DNA from: Chitinophagaceae bacterium
Lineage (GTDB): Bacteria > Bacteroidota > Bacteroidia > Chitinophagales > Chitinophagaceae
Assembly (NCBI GenBank): GCA_025923075.1
Contig: JAICGN010000019.1
Span: forward strand, 1-53,883
Length of the DNA: 53,883 nucleotides
Reading direction: 5' to 3'
Shown here in pieces: positions 32,990-40,519 of the stretch (position 1 is its first letter; each line of letters opens with the position of its first letter). A program made the translations under genes and the position numbers. The notes under the pieces were generated by a model that saw nothing but the letters and a program-made list of their open reading frames with translations, ran no database searches and was not told where the DNA came from.

Positions 32990-34405
32990 ATGATTATTGT
33001 TGCATTGTTGCTCAGCATTTCTGAAGTTATTGGAAACTTTCATCCTGTATTGGTACACTTGCCAATCGGCATTTTACTGCTGGCTGGTTTATTTCAATTG
33101 CTGTCACTCAAACCGCAGTTTAGCTCGCTGCATGCTGCCACGGGCATTGCTTTGTTTTGGGGAATGATCAGTGCTATTGCTTCCTGCATCAGCGGGTATT
33201 TACTTTCACAAAGCGGCGATTATGATGAAGAATTGGTAAATACGCATAAATGGTTTGGCATATCTACTGCATTTATTTCCCTGATTGCATATTTATTTAA
33301 CCGATGGGAGAATGTATTTGCAAAATGGGTGATCCTGGTAATGATCCCTTCTATTATAGTTACCGGCCATCTTGGCGGTTCGCTTACACATGGTTCTGAT
33401 TACCTGACAAAGGGATTTTCAAATAACGAAGCTTCAACAGCCGGGGAAATGAAACCGATTGCAGATGTACAGGAAGCAAACGTATACGCAGATATCATAC
33501 AACCGATATTTGAAAATAAATGTTATACATGTCATAACAAACGCAAAAGGAAAGGTGGATTAAGATTAGATGAACCATCATTTATTTTAAAAGGAGGTAA
33601 AGATGGTGAAGTGATCAAGCCGGGCAATGCAGTTGAAAGTGATATGATCAAAAGAATTTTGTTGCCACGCAACGATGAAGATCACATGCCTCCAAAAGAA
33701 AAACCCCAGTTAAGAGAAAATGAAATAGAGATACTGCATTGGTGGGTTTCAACAGGTGCAACATTCGATAAAAAAACGAAAGAGTTGGAGCAACCGGAAA
33801 AAATAAAACCAATTTTATTGTCATTGCAGAAGGAGGTAAAGAAAGTGATGCCGGATGTACCGCAGGCACCGGTGGCGGAGGCTGATGAAAAAGCCATACG
33901 AAAATTGCAGGAAAGAGGCATTGTTGTTTTACCGGTTGGCCAAAACACCAATTACTTGAAAGCTAATTTTGTAACTGTTGATTCGGTAACGATTGACGAC
34001 ATTGCCTTGTTGCTGGAAATAAAAAAGCAATTAGTATGGTTGGACCTGAGCGGGAACGAAATTTCAGATACGATATTGACATATGTTTCCAGGCTTACAA
34101 ATCTTACGCGTTTACAATTGGATCATACGTTGATAACGGATAAGGGGATCGCATCCCTAGAATCACTGGTAGATCTTCAATATCTTAATCTTGTTGGAAC
34201 AATTATAACGGCAAAGGGGATACTGCAGTTAAAAAGCCTTCCCCGATTACAAGCCATCTATCTTTATAAAACTTTTATCAATTCAGCTGAATGGCAAATG
34301 CTGAAAGACAATTTTCCTAAAGTAACTTTAGATACAGGTGGATATTCAGTACCTATTCTTGAAACAGACACCACAGTAGTAACACTGCCGGCGAAAAAGA
34401 ACTGA
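32990..34405 (+). CDS. Membrane protein with DUF2231, planctomycete-type cytochrome c and leucine-rich repeats
   Basis: The 471-residue protein opens with about four membrane segments (residues 1-135) that carry NFHPVLVHLPIGI, the DUF2231 signature. A planctomycete-type cytochrome c domain follows, with CYTCH at Cys178, Cys181 and His182 and a later RNDEDHMPPKEKPQL motif. Leucine-rich repeats lie near 335-440 (LDLSGNEISD, LQLDHTLITD, LNLVGTIITA). This suggests an inner-membrane haem protein with a periplasmic binding surface. It probably works with the DUF1549/DUF1553 and DUF1501 products (inference). Confidence 0.85.
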   Translation: MIIVALLLSISEVIGNFHPVLVHLPIGILLLAGLFQLLSLKPQFSSLHAATGIALFWGMISAIASCISGYLLSQSGDYDEELVNTHKWFGISTAFISLIAYLFNRWENVFAKWVILVMIPSIIVTGHLGGSLTHGSDYLTKGFSNNEASTAGEMKPIADVQEANVYADIIQPIFENKCYTCHNKRKRKGGLRLDEPSFILKGGKDGEVIKPGNAVESDMIKRILLPRNDEDHMPPKEKPQLRENEIEILHWWVSTGATFDKKTKELEQPEKIKPILLSLQKEVKKVMPDVPQAPVAEADEKAIRKLQERGIVVLPVGQNTNYLKANFVTVDSVTIDDIALLLEIKKQLVWLDLSGNEISDTILTYVSRLTNLTRLQLDHTLITDKGIASLESLVDLQYLNLVGTIITAKGILQLKSLPRLQAIYLYKTFINSAEWQMLKDNFPKVTLDTGGYSVPILETDTTVVTLPAKKN

Positions 34406-34429
34406 TAATTAACGCTTAATAATTAATAA

Positions 34430-36676
34430 TTGATACGACTGTTCCCTTTATTGCTATTTGTTTCAGCCAGCATTTTCGGACAACCCAAACCCAAACATAA
34501 TCTGGTTTTTGATTCACTGGCGAAAAGATGGGACGAGGGAATTCCGCTTGGCAATGGTTGGCTTGGCGCCTTGATATGGCAAAAGGACAACAAGATCCGA
34601 ATGTCACTTGATCGTGTTGATCTTTGGGATGACCGCCCGATGCCTGAGATCGATAAATTGAAATTCAGATGGGTCGTTGAAAAAGTAAAACTGAATCAAT
34701 ATGATTCGGTGCAAAAGCTAGGCGACGAACCTTATGAAAAATATCCTGCACCAACAAAAATTCCAGGTGCCGCCATTGAATTTGACCTTGGTAAGATTGG
34801 ACAGGTAAAAAAAATTTCTCTTGATATTACAAATGGATTAAGTGTCGTTGAATTTGAAAACGGTGTCCTATTCAACAATTATATTCATGCCACAAGACAG
34901 GTTGGTTATTTTGGCTTTGAAAATATCGAGGAAGACATCATTCCCAATCTTATTATTCCAAACTACAATACAGGTAAAGCTGGACAAACCGGTAATAGTG
35001 TTGTCGGGCAGAGTCTTGAACGACTCGGTTATCAAAAAGGAACTGTAAAAAAAGGATTTGAATACATTCTTTATCATCAACCAACATGGAAAAATAATTA
35101 TTACGAAGTACTGATCAAGTGGTATCGATTTCCAGGAAAAAAAATTGTTGGTCAGTGGACGATCACAAATAATAAACCGGCATTACTGCCTGACTTAAAT
35201 GTATTGCATAAAGAACCGACCGGATGGCCGTCACATATAGCCTGGTGGAATGATTATTGGAAACGTTCTTCTGTTTCAATTCCAGACAGCATACTGGAAC
35301 GACAATATTATCTTGATATGTATAAGTTTGGTTGTGTGGCAAGAAGCAACACCCCTCCCATTTCGCTACAGGCGATATGGACAGCAGATGATGGAATGCT
35401 GCCGCCATGGAAGGGAGATTTTCATCATGACTTAAATACACAATTAAGTTACTGGCCTGGATACTCCGGGAATCATCTCGATTTAACAGCAGGATTTACA
35501 AACTGGTTATGGAAAGTAAAAGGTGAAAATGAAAAATGGACAAAGCAATATTTTGAAGTGAATGGGTTGAATGTGCCGGGTGTTACAACGATAAGTGGTA
35601 AGCCGATGGGTGGGTGGATTCAATACTCAATGTCGCCGACAACATCGACCTGGCTTTCTCAGCATTTCTATTGGCAATGGAAATACAGTATGGACAAGAA
35701 ATATTTTCTTGAAAAATGTATCCCTTATTTTGATGATGTTGAAAGATATATCTGGGGAATAAGAAAATGGGATTCTGTTGAAAGAAATTATAAACTTCCA
35801 TTAAGCTCATCACCTGAATACAATAATAATAGTATTAAAGCGTGGTTTCCTGTCTACACAAATTACGATCTGGCTTTAATTAAGTATTTGTATGGAAAGT
35901 ACATTGAAATACTCCTCGCAGGAACAAAGCGAAGTATAAAAGAGATCGTTGGAGATAGTAGGTTGTTTCCTGATCTTTCTGCAAATGAAACGGGGCTTAC
36001 GATTTCAGCAGCCCATGATCTTGGGTATTCTCATCGTCACCATTCTGCTTTTATGGCGATCCATCCCCTGGGATTATTGAATGTTGAGGATTCATTGGAG
36101 AAATCAATAATAGTAAATTCTCTCCGGCACATAGAAAACCTTGGAACAAGACAATGGGTAGGTTATTCCTTTGCCTGGATCGCTTCAATTTATGCAAGAG
36201 CACAACATGGAGATTCAGCTGCTATAAATTTAAAAAGGTTTGCCACGAACTTTGTTTCGATAAATAGTTTTCATTTAAATGGTGATCAGAAAGGTGGCCA
36301 ATATTCTGATTTCACTTATCGTCCCTTTACCCTTGAAGGAAACTTTGCTTTTGCACAAGGCATTCATGAAATGCTTTTGCAAAGCCACAAAGATTTTATT
36401 GAAGTCTTTCCTGCGTTGCCTAAAGAATGGAAAAATGTTTCTTTTAAAACATTAAGAGCCGAAGGCGCATTTCTTATTTCAGCAAAAAAAGAAAACGGAG
36501 TGCCAATGGAAGTAAAAATAAAATCTGAAGCTGGCGGTAAATTAAGAATAAAACTTCCTTTTAAAACATGGATACCGGTTGGAGTGGAATGGGGAAAGCT
36601 CGTGGTTAATAAACATATTGTTGAAGTAAAAATGTCACGAGGGCAAACGATGACGTTCAAAAATGCTTTTGAATAA
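34430..36676 (+). CDS. GH95-like glycoside hydrolase, divergent
   Basis: The 748-residue protein has a signal peptide (ending SASIFGQ) and the GH95 outline: an N-terminal beta domain with GIPLGNGWLGALIWQ and SLDRVDLWDDRP, an (alpha/alpha)6 barrel with HDLNTQLSYWPGYSGNHLD and a C-terminal TLEGNFAFAQGIHEMLLQS. GH95 enzymes remove alpha-1,2-fucose or L-galactose. Two catalytic-region positions look changed from memory of AfcA: the first Asn of NxN is Asp, and the DGNFG aspartate is Glu. The start is TTG at 34430. It lies 24 bases after the cytochrome-LRR gene. Confidence 0.75.
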   Translation: MIRLFPLLLFVSASIFGQPKPKHNLVFDSLAKRWDEGIPLGNGWLGALIWQKDNKIRMSLDRVDLWDDRPMPEIDKLKFRWVVEKVKLNQYDSVQKLGDEPYEKYPAPTKIPGAAIEFDLGKIGQVKKISLDITNGLSVVEFENGVLFNNYIHATRQVGYFGFENIEEDIIPNLIIPNYNTGKAGQTGNSVVGQSLERLGYQKGTVKKGFEYILYHQPTWKNNYYEVLIKWYRFPGKKIVGQWTITNNKPALLPDLNVLHKEPTGWPSHIAWWNDYWKRSSVSIPDSILERQYYLDMYKFGCVARSNTPPISLQAIWTADDGMLPPWKGDFHHDLNTQLSYWPGYSGNHLDLTAGFTNWLWKVKGENEKWTKQYFEVNGLNVPGVTTISGKPMGGWIQYSMSPTTSTWLSQHFYWQWKYSMDKKYFLEKCIPYFDDVERYIWGIRKWDSVERNYKLPLSSSPEYNNNSIKAWFPVYTNYDLALIKYLYGKYIEILLAGTKRSIKEIVGDSRLFPDLSANETGLTISAAHDLGYSHRHHSAFMAIHPLGLLNVEDSLEKSIIVNSLRHIENLGTRQWVGYSFAWIASIYARAQHGDSAAINLKRFATNFVSINSFHLNGDQKGGQYSDFTYRPFTLEGNFAFAQGIHEMLLQSHKDFIEVFPALPKEWKNVSFKTLRAEGAFLISAKKENGVPMEVKIKSEAGGKLRIKLPFKTWIPVGVEWGKLVVNKHIVEVKMSRGQTMTFKNAFE

Positions 36677-36678
36677 AA

Positions 36679-37455
36679 TCATTTTCCTTTAAAACTTGGT
36701 TTTCTCTTTTCAAGAAACGCAGCCACACCCTCTTTCATATCTTCTGTAGCAAAACAATCCCCAAATTCTTTTATCTCCAGGTCGAAACCATTCTTAGTTT
36801 CATCATAAACAGCATTAGCCGCTTTGATACATGCTGCAACGGCCAGCGGAGCTTTTGAGTTAATAACAGTTAGAATAAATTTTGCCTGCTCAAGCAAATT
36901 GTCAACGCTTGTTACATGATTTACTAATCCGTATTCTTTTGCTTCATGTGCATCAATCATATTTCCACTCATCAAAAGTTCCAGTGCTCTTCCTTTACCG
37001 ATCAATTGAACCAATCGTTGTGTGCCCCCATAGCCGGGGATCAGCCCCAAATTAACCTCCGGCTGGCCAAATTTCGCGTTGTCACTTGCAATACGAAAAT
37101 GACAAGCCATTGACAATTCACAACCCCCGCCCAAGGCAAACCCATTCACCGCGGCGATGATTGGCTTCCCAAATGTTTCAATTCTGAGAAGAATATTCTG
37201 CACTTTTTTGGCCATTTCCATGGCCTGTTCTTTGGTTAAACTATTGAATTCACTGATATCAGCTCCTGCGACAAAGGCTTTCTTCCCCGCACCTGTAATG
37301 ATAACGGACTTTATTTCGGGATTTTTCTCAATGTCATTCAATGCTTTATCAAAATCGATAAACACATCTTTGTTTAAAGCATTTAGTTTATCAGGACGAT
37401 TGATCGTGATAGTTAGAACATTATTCTCAAGATCGGTGAGAAGGGTCTGGTACAT
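36679..37455 (-). CDS. Enoyl-CoA hydratase/isomerase family protein
   Basis: This 258-residue crotonase-fold enzyme has the oxyanion loop AGADISEF near residue 65, the catalytic-glutamate segments GGGCELSMAC and GQPEVNLGLIPGYGGTQRL and a C-terminal FLEKRKPSFKGK. Both glutamates of the hydratase are present, so trans-2-enoyl-CoA (or crotonyl-CoA) hydration is likely. It is convergent with the GH95-like gene, with only 2 bases between the two stop codons. It looks like ordinary fatty-acid metabolism rather than part of the neighbouring systems. Confidence 0.9.
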   Translation of the reverse strand: MYQTLLTDLENNVLTITINRPDKLNALNKDVFIDFDKALNDIEKNPEIKSVIITGAGKKAFVAGADISEFNSLTKEQAMEMAKKVQNILLRIETFGKPIIAAVNGFALGGGCELSMACHFRIASDNAKFGQPEVNLGLIPGYGGTQRLVQLIGKGRALELLMSGNMIDAHEAKEYGLVNHVTSVDNLLEQAKFILTVINSKAPLAVAACIKAANAVYDETKNGFDLEIKEFGDCFATEDMKEGVAAFLEKRKPSFKGK

Positions 37456-37480
37456 CAGAAGTATTTTTTCAAAAGTAGGG

Positions 37481-37582
37481 ATAAAAGAAAAGCCGTCTCG
37501 CCCAAGGCAAGACGGCCTCCTAAACCGTCCTCTATTTTAATAAATTTAAATGCGTTTAAAAAAATAGGCGCAAATACCGGGC
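37481..37582 (-). ncRNA. Conserved RNA-like element, copy 1, ending in a terminator
   Basis: On the minus strand the order is GCCCGGTATTTGCGCC, a helix CCTATTT/AAATAGA enclosing 24 bases, the block AGAGGACGGTTTAGGA, and a terminator stem GCCGTCT/AGACGGC (37510-37516 with 37492-37498) followed by TTTTC. A second copy at 45401-45497 keeps the first block, the helix, its loop length, the GGACGGTTTAGGA block and a terminator of different sequence. It begins 8 bases after the stop of a small membrane-peptide gene. It may be a separate small RNA or the structured 3' UTR of that gene; no known family is recognised. Confidence 0.6.
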
Positions 37583-37589
37583 CTAAATT

Positions 37590-37694
37590 TCATAGTACCA
37601 ACGCCAGCAGGATCACTGCTGCCGCCAGTAGCGCCAGCATTATTATATCAGTGACCACCTCTTTGGACACCATATATTTTTTCCAATTACCCAT
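37590..37694 (-). CDS. 34-residue single-pass membrane peptide, copy 1
   Basis: The frame from ATG at 37694 to TGA at 37590-37592 encodes a polar N-terminus (MGNWKKYMVSKE) and a hydrophobic helix from VVTDIIML to the end, rich in Ala and Leu. A second start at residue 8 is possible. The peptide encoded at 45521-45619 aligns with it over VVxD followed by two Ile/Leu and an alanine-rich helix. Both copies are followed by the same RNA-like element and lie divergently upstream of a LamG lipoprotein gene. This recurrence supports a real gene. Function is unknown. Confidence 0.55.
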   Translation of the reverse strand: MGNWKKYMVSKEVVTDIIMLALLAAAVILLALVL

Positions 37695-37863
37695 ACAGCT
37701 ATTCTTTATTATGCTCAAATCTTATGCAAGCTAATGCAGGCAGTACTCAAACAAATTTGCTTTTAGTGAATGGTAACTGTTATCGAGTAAGAGGTAAAAA
37801 AAATTCCTCAATAGAAATTCATTTAATAAAATATTTCCGCTGAGTAACCAGCAATTGCCTTTC

Positions 37864-37906
37864 AGTAGTATTTAAAACTAATTGCTGCATTGCGGTTATA
37901 GCTTTA
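37864..37906 (+). promoter_or_regulatory. Predicted promoter with AGTAGTATTT upstream element, copy 1
   Basis: AGTAGTATTT at 37864-37873 is followed by AAAC and the TTG of a -33 box at 37882-37884, then TAGCTTTA as a near -7 box (37899-37906). The same order, with the same upstream word, occurs at 39891-39933 before the decayed LamG gene. It would drive the small ORF at 37926 and LamG gene 1. Confidence 0.4.
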
Positions 37907-37925
37907 GCTCATAAAATAATTGTAT

Positions 37926-38036
37926 ATGAAAAATATTGTTTTATTCGCCGAAGTTCTAAGAATAATCATTATTACTGCGCTTATCGGTTTTATACTATTT
38001 GCAAATGCACAAAACCTCCTGGGAAATATATCATAA
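37926..38036 (+). CDS. 36-residue hydrophobic peptide, uncertain
   Basis: ATG at 37926 to TAA at 38034-38036 encodes MKNIVLFAEVLR, a run of Ile/Leu/Ala (IIIITALIGFILFANA) and a short polar end. It could be a small membrane peptide or a short secreted leader. It lies 60 bases before LamG gene 1, behind a predicted promoter. No second copy is seen, so support rests on composition and position only. Confidence 0.35.
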   Translation: MKNIVLFAEVLRIIIITALIGFILFANAQNLLGNIS

Positions 38037-38095
38037 AAAAACTCTTAACCATTAAACTTTTAAAACAATCATTAACTATTAAACCTTTCAATCAA

Positions 38096-38842
38096 ATGAA
38101 AAAGCAAATTTTAATTCTCGCAGCAACATTTATTACAGTTGCATTTGTTTCTTGCAGTAAAGAAAAAATTGAAATGACGGAAATGACGTCAACAACTAAT
38201 GAAGAAATTGCAACAAGCAGCTCTTCAAACAGACCTTACGTTGATCCTTTGACAATAAGTCTTGAAGGCAGGTTTGAGTTCAATAGCAATCTGAAGGATC
38301 TAACAAAAAAATTAGCAGATGGAGTTTCTTCAAAACGGGCAGCTAGTTATGGAACCGATAGAAAAGGAATCGCTAAAGCTGCACTCTATCTTGATGGCAC
38401 CTCTTTTGTAAAACTAAAAAGTGTCCCTCAACAGACGAATACTTCGCTTTCGGTCTGGATCAAGCCCAATTATTTGCTGAATGCATACGGCAGTATAGTC
38501 ACGAGTGATTTGAGAGGGCCAAGAGTTTTACAACAACTTGATCACCTGAAGGGCACAATGGCGACAGACGTAAGCACGCCGGGTATAGATGCAACTATTT
38601 ATAATACCGGCTGGCAGCATGTAGTGCTAACATTTGACGGTGCTTCTTTTAAAATGTATCTGAACAATGTATTAGTAGAAGTAAAGCCTTATACCGCTTC
38701 AATAACTCCAAAACTGTATGATTATTTTCTTGGATGGGATGATACCTGGCCGTCTGTATTCTGGAATGGCTATGTGGATGATCTCCGTTTTTACAGCCGG
38801 ACATTATCTGCTACTGATGTTCAAAAATTATATAATCTATAA
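38096..38842 (+). CDS. LamG-domain lipoprotein 1
   Basis: This 248-residue protein has a lipoprotein signal MKKQILILAATFITVAFVSC with the lipidated cysteine at residue 20, followed by SKEKIE and a low-complexity Thr/Ser linker. From about residue 50 a concanavalin-like (LamG) jelly roll follows, with DRKGIAKAALYLDG, TSLSVWIKPNY, GWQHVVLTFDG and the closing strand VDDLRFYSRTLSATDVQKL. Such domains bind glycans or proteins. It is one of four intact paralogs in the window. The A/T-rich leader ATTAACTATTAAACCTTT before the ATG recurs at LamG gene 2. Confidence 0.85.
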   Translation: MKKQILILAATFITVAFVSCSKEKIEMTEMTSTTNEEIATSSSSNRPYVDPLTISLEGRFEFNSNLKDLTKKLADGVSSKRAASYGTDRKGIAKAALYLDGTSFVKLKSVPQQTNTSLSVWIKPNYLLNAYGSIVTSDLRGPRVLQQLDHLKGTMATDVSTPGIDATIYNTGWQHVVLTFDGASFKMYLNNVLVEVKPYTASITPKLYDYFLGWDDTWPSVFWNGYVDDLRFYSRTLSATDVQKLYNL

Positions 38843-38880
38843 ATTTCTCAAATCAATTATTAACTATTAAACCTTAATCA

Positions 38881-39645
38881 ATGAAAAAGCAATTTTTGAT
38901 TTTCGCAACAATTACAACAATTGTATTCACTTCCTGCAGCAAGGAAAAAATTGAAACACAACAACCAAACAACTTCGAAGAGGTTGCCACCAAAAAACCG
39001 GGTGGAGGGGGTGGTATTCCTTCCTTGAATTTGACCAAGGGACTGGAGGGCTGGTACCGCTTTGATGGCAACCTGGTGGAAGCATATGGCAAATTGAAAG
39101 ACGCCGACCCAAGCACTCCCGGAGCTGACATTTACACAGAGGACAGGAAGGGCAATCCAAACAGCGCCATACAATTTATGGGCAGATATGGTATAGATAT
39201 CTTCGATATTCCTCTGGAGATGGACTTTACAGTGGCAGCGTGGGTGAAATATGCACCTTCTATTGCTCCCGTACCAACGAATCATTTCATTATAAGCAAC
39301 GCGGTTAGTCCGGGCTTTTCCCAGGATACCACGAAATTTTTGGGCGTTGTTAGTACACCCATAACAAATAGTGTTCCCTCACTTCCGCTAAACGATAAAT
39401 GGCACCATTTGGTGGCAAGCTATGACGGCAATGATTTGAAATTCTATGTTGATGGGAATTATGTGGGGAGTGTTTCTAATCCTGCAGGAGGTGTATACCC
39501 GCCTGGTTATACAGTTAACTACCAGGTTGGATATTGGCGTCCATATACCGATATTCTTTCAGTATGGAACGGCAGTGTGGATGATTTGCGATTCTATACA
39601 AGAGTGCTCTCTGCATCTGAAGTACAGGCACTTTATAATCTTTAA
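38881..39645 (+). CDS. LamG-domain lipoprotein 2
   Basis: This 254-residue paralog starts MKKQFLIFATITTIVFTSC (Cys19), continues SKEKIETQQ and has a glycine run (KPGGGGGIPS) as linker. The LamG domain carries GLEGWYRFDGNL, DRKGNPNSAIQF, DFTVAAWVKY, DKWHHLVASYDG and VDDLRFYTRVLSASEVQAL. It lies 38 bases after LamG gene 1 and ends before a strong terminator, so the two are probably co-transcribed. Surface display by lipid anchoring is likely, since Lys and Glu follow the cysteine (inference). Confidence 0.85.
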   Translation: MKKQFLIFATITTIVFTSCSKEKIETQQPNNFEEVATKKPGGGGGIPSLNLTKGLEGWYRFDGNLVEAYGKLKDADPSTPGADIYTEDRKGNPNSAIQFMGRYGIDIFDIPLEMDFTVAAWVKYAPSIAPVPTNHFIISNAVSPGFSQDTTKFLGVVSTPITNSVPSLPLNDKWHHLVASYDGNDLKFYVDGNYVGSVSNPAGGVYPPGYTVNYQVGYWRPYTDILSVWNGSVDDLRFYTRVLSASEVQALYNL

Positions 39646-39690
39646 GAAATTCCTGATTTTTATCGGATAAAAGACGTTGTTGCAGTATTG

Positions 39691-39722
39691 AAAAAGCCTC
39701 TTGCATTTGCAAGAGGCTTTTT
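39691..39722 (+). terminator. Rho-independent terminator after LamG gene 2
   Basis: AAAAAGCCTCTTGC at 39691-39704 pairs over 14 bases with the matching arm at 39709-39722 around an ATTT loop and runs into T-rich DNA. Confidence 0.9.
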
Positions 39723-39890
39723 TATTGTACAAAGGAAACATGTAGACCGTCTATAGCATTTCTACGTTTTGTGAGCATCCTACTATACTTTATTTATCAA
39801 AATCAGATGGCAACGGCTTAAATTTTTTTGTCTTCGCACACGTTCAACTGCCGCTTTTTATTTCCGTTCAATCACTATGCCTTGCCGTTA

Positions 39891-39933
39891 AGTAGTATTT
39901 TAAACAATTGACTTTACGCTGCTGGTATATTTG
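39891..39933 (+). promoter_or_regulatory. Predicted promoter with AGTAGTATTT upstream element, copy 2
   Basis: AGTAGTATTT at 39891-39900, TTG at 39908-39910 and TATATTTG at 39926-39933 form a promoter-like array parallel to the one at 37864. The -7 box is a perfect TAnnTTTG match. It now precedes a decayed LamG gene. Confidence 0.45.
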
Positions 39934-39997
39934 TCTGAGATAATTAATATGATTCTTTAAAAAATATTCAGCCATTAACCCTTAAACCTTTCTAACA

Positions 39998-40375
39998 ATG
40001 AAAAAGCAATTTAAAATTCTAAGCACAGCTGTTACGGTACTACTTTTTTCGTGCAGTACGCAAAATGCTGAAAATCGTGGTACGATCAAAAATGAGGTGA
40101 GGGAAGTTTCAACAAATAGCTCTTCGCTAAGCAATGGACCCGATTTGTTGCTGATTGATTCTGAAGGACGAATCCGATTAAATGGTGACCGGAGAGATCA
40201 CACAAAAAAGCTTCACTACAGGCCATCAGCGAGAAGTGCTTCTTACACGATTGACAGGAGCGAACTGGCAAAAACTAGGTTTAGCTTAAAGATGCCATAT
40301 GGTGTGAATTAACCAAGGTACAGGAACAAACACGTTCGCCGACCTACTTTGGATTGAACGTACAACAAAATTAAA
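39998..40375 (+). pseudogene. Decayed LamG-domain lipoprotein
   Basis: The frame from 39998 to 40312 encodes an intact lipoprotein signal (MKKQFKILSTAVTVLLFSC) and a linker like LamG protein 1, then a degraded start of the LamG domain (SEGRIRLNGDRRDHTKKL, ASYTIDRSELAKTRF) and a stop after 104 residues. Beyond the stop, bases of about 40320-40372 still resemble the LamG 1 segment coding for QQTNTSLSVWIK at the DNA level, with base changes. The C-terminal half is gone. A short truncated lipoprotein could still be made. Confidence 0.7.
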
Positions 40376-40480
40376 AAAACCGGCTTCCCGATGCAGGCAG
40401 CTTTGCCGTTTAATAGGCAGGAGCTGCCTCAGAATAATATCCCGCGTTTATATCGGGGACTTTCAATAGATTAAATGTTT
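40376..40480 (+). repeat. Duplicated LamG downstream segment, copy 1
   Basis: This segment (GATGCAGG, CTTTGCCGTTT, then CAGAATAATATC) aligns along about 100 bases with 46957-47060 downstream of LamG gene 3. Both carry a hairpin near the start. It marks the duplication unit as LamG gene plus its 3' flank. Confidence 0.6.
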
Positions 40481-40519
40481 AGTTTTTTACCTTAGGGTAG
40501 TCTCTTTTAGCTATAAACG

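Noticed and set aside
37481-37582. Ordinary terminator of the small peptide gene as the full explanation of the conserved element
   Set aside because: A terminator would account for the last 25-30 bases only. The conserved TATTTGCGCC block, the helix with fixed loop size and the GGACGGTTTAGGA block lie before it and are the best conserved parts.
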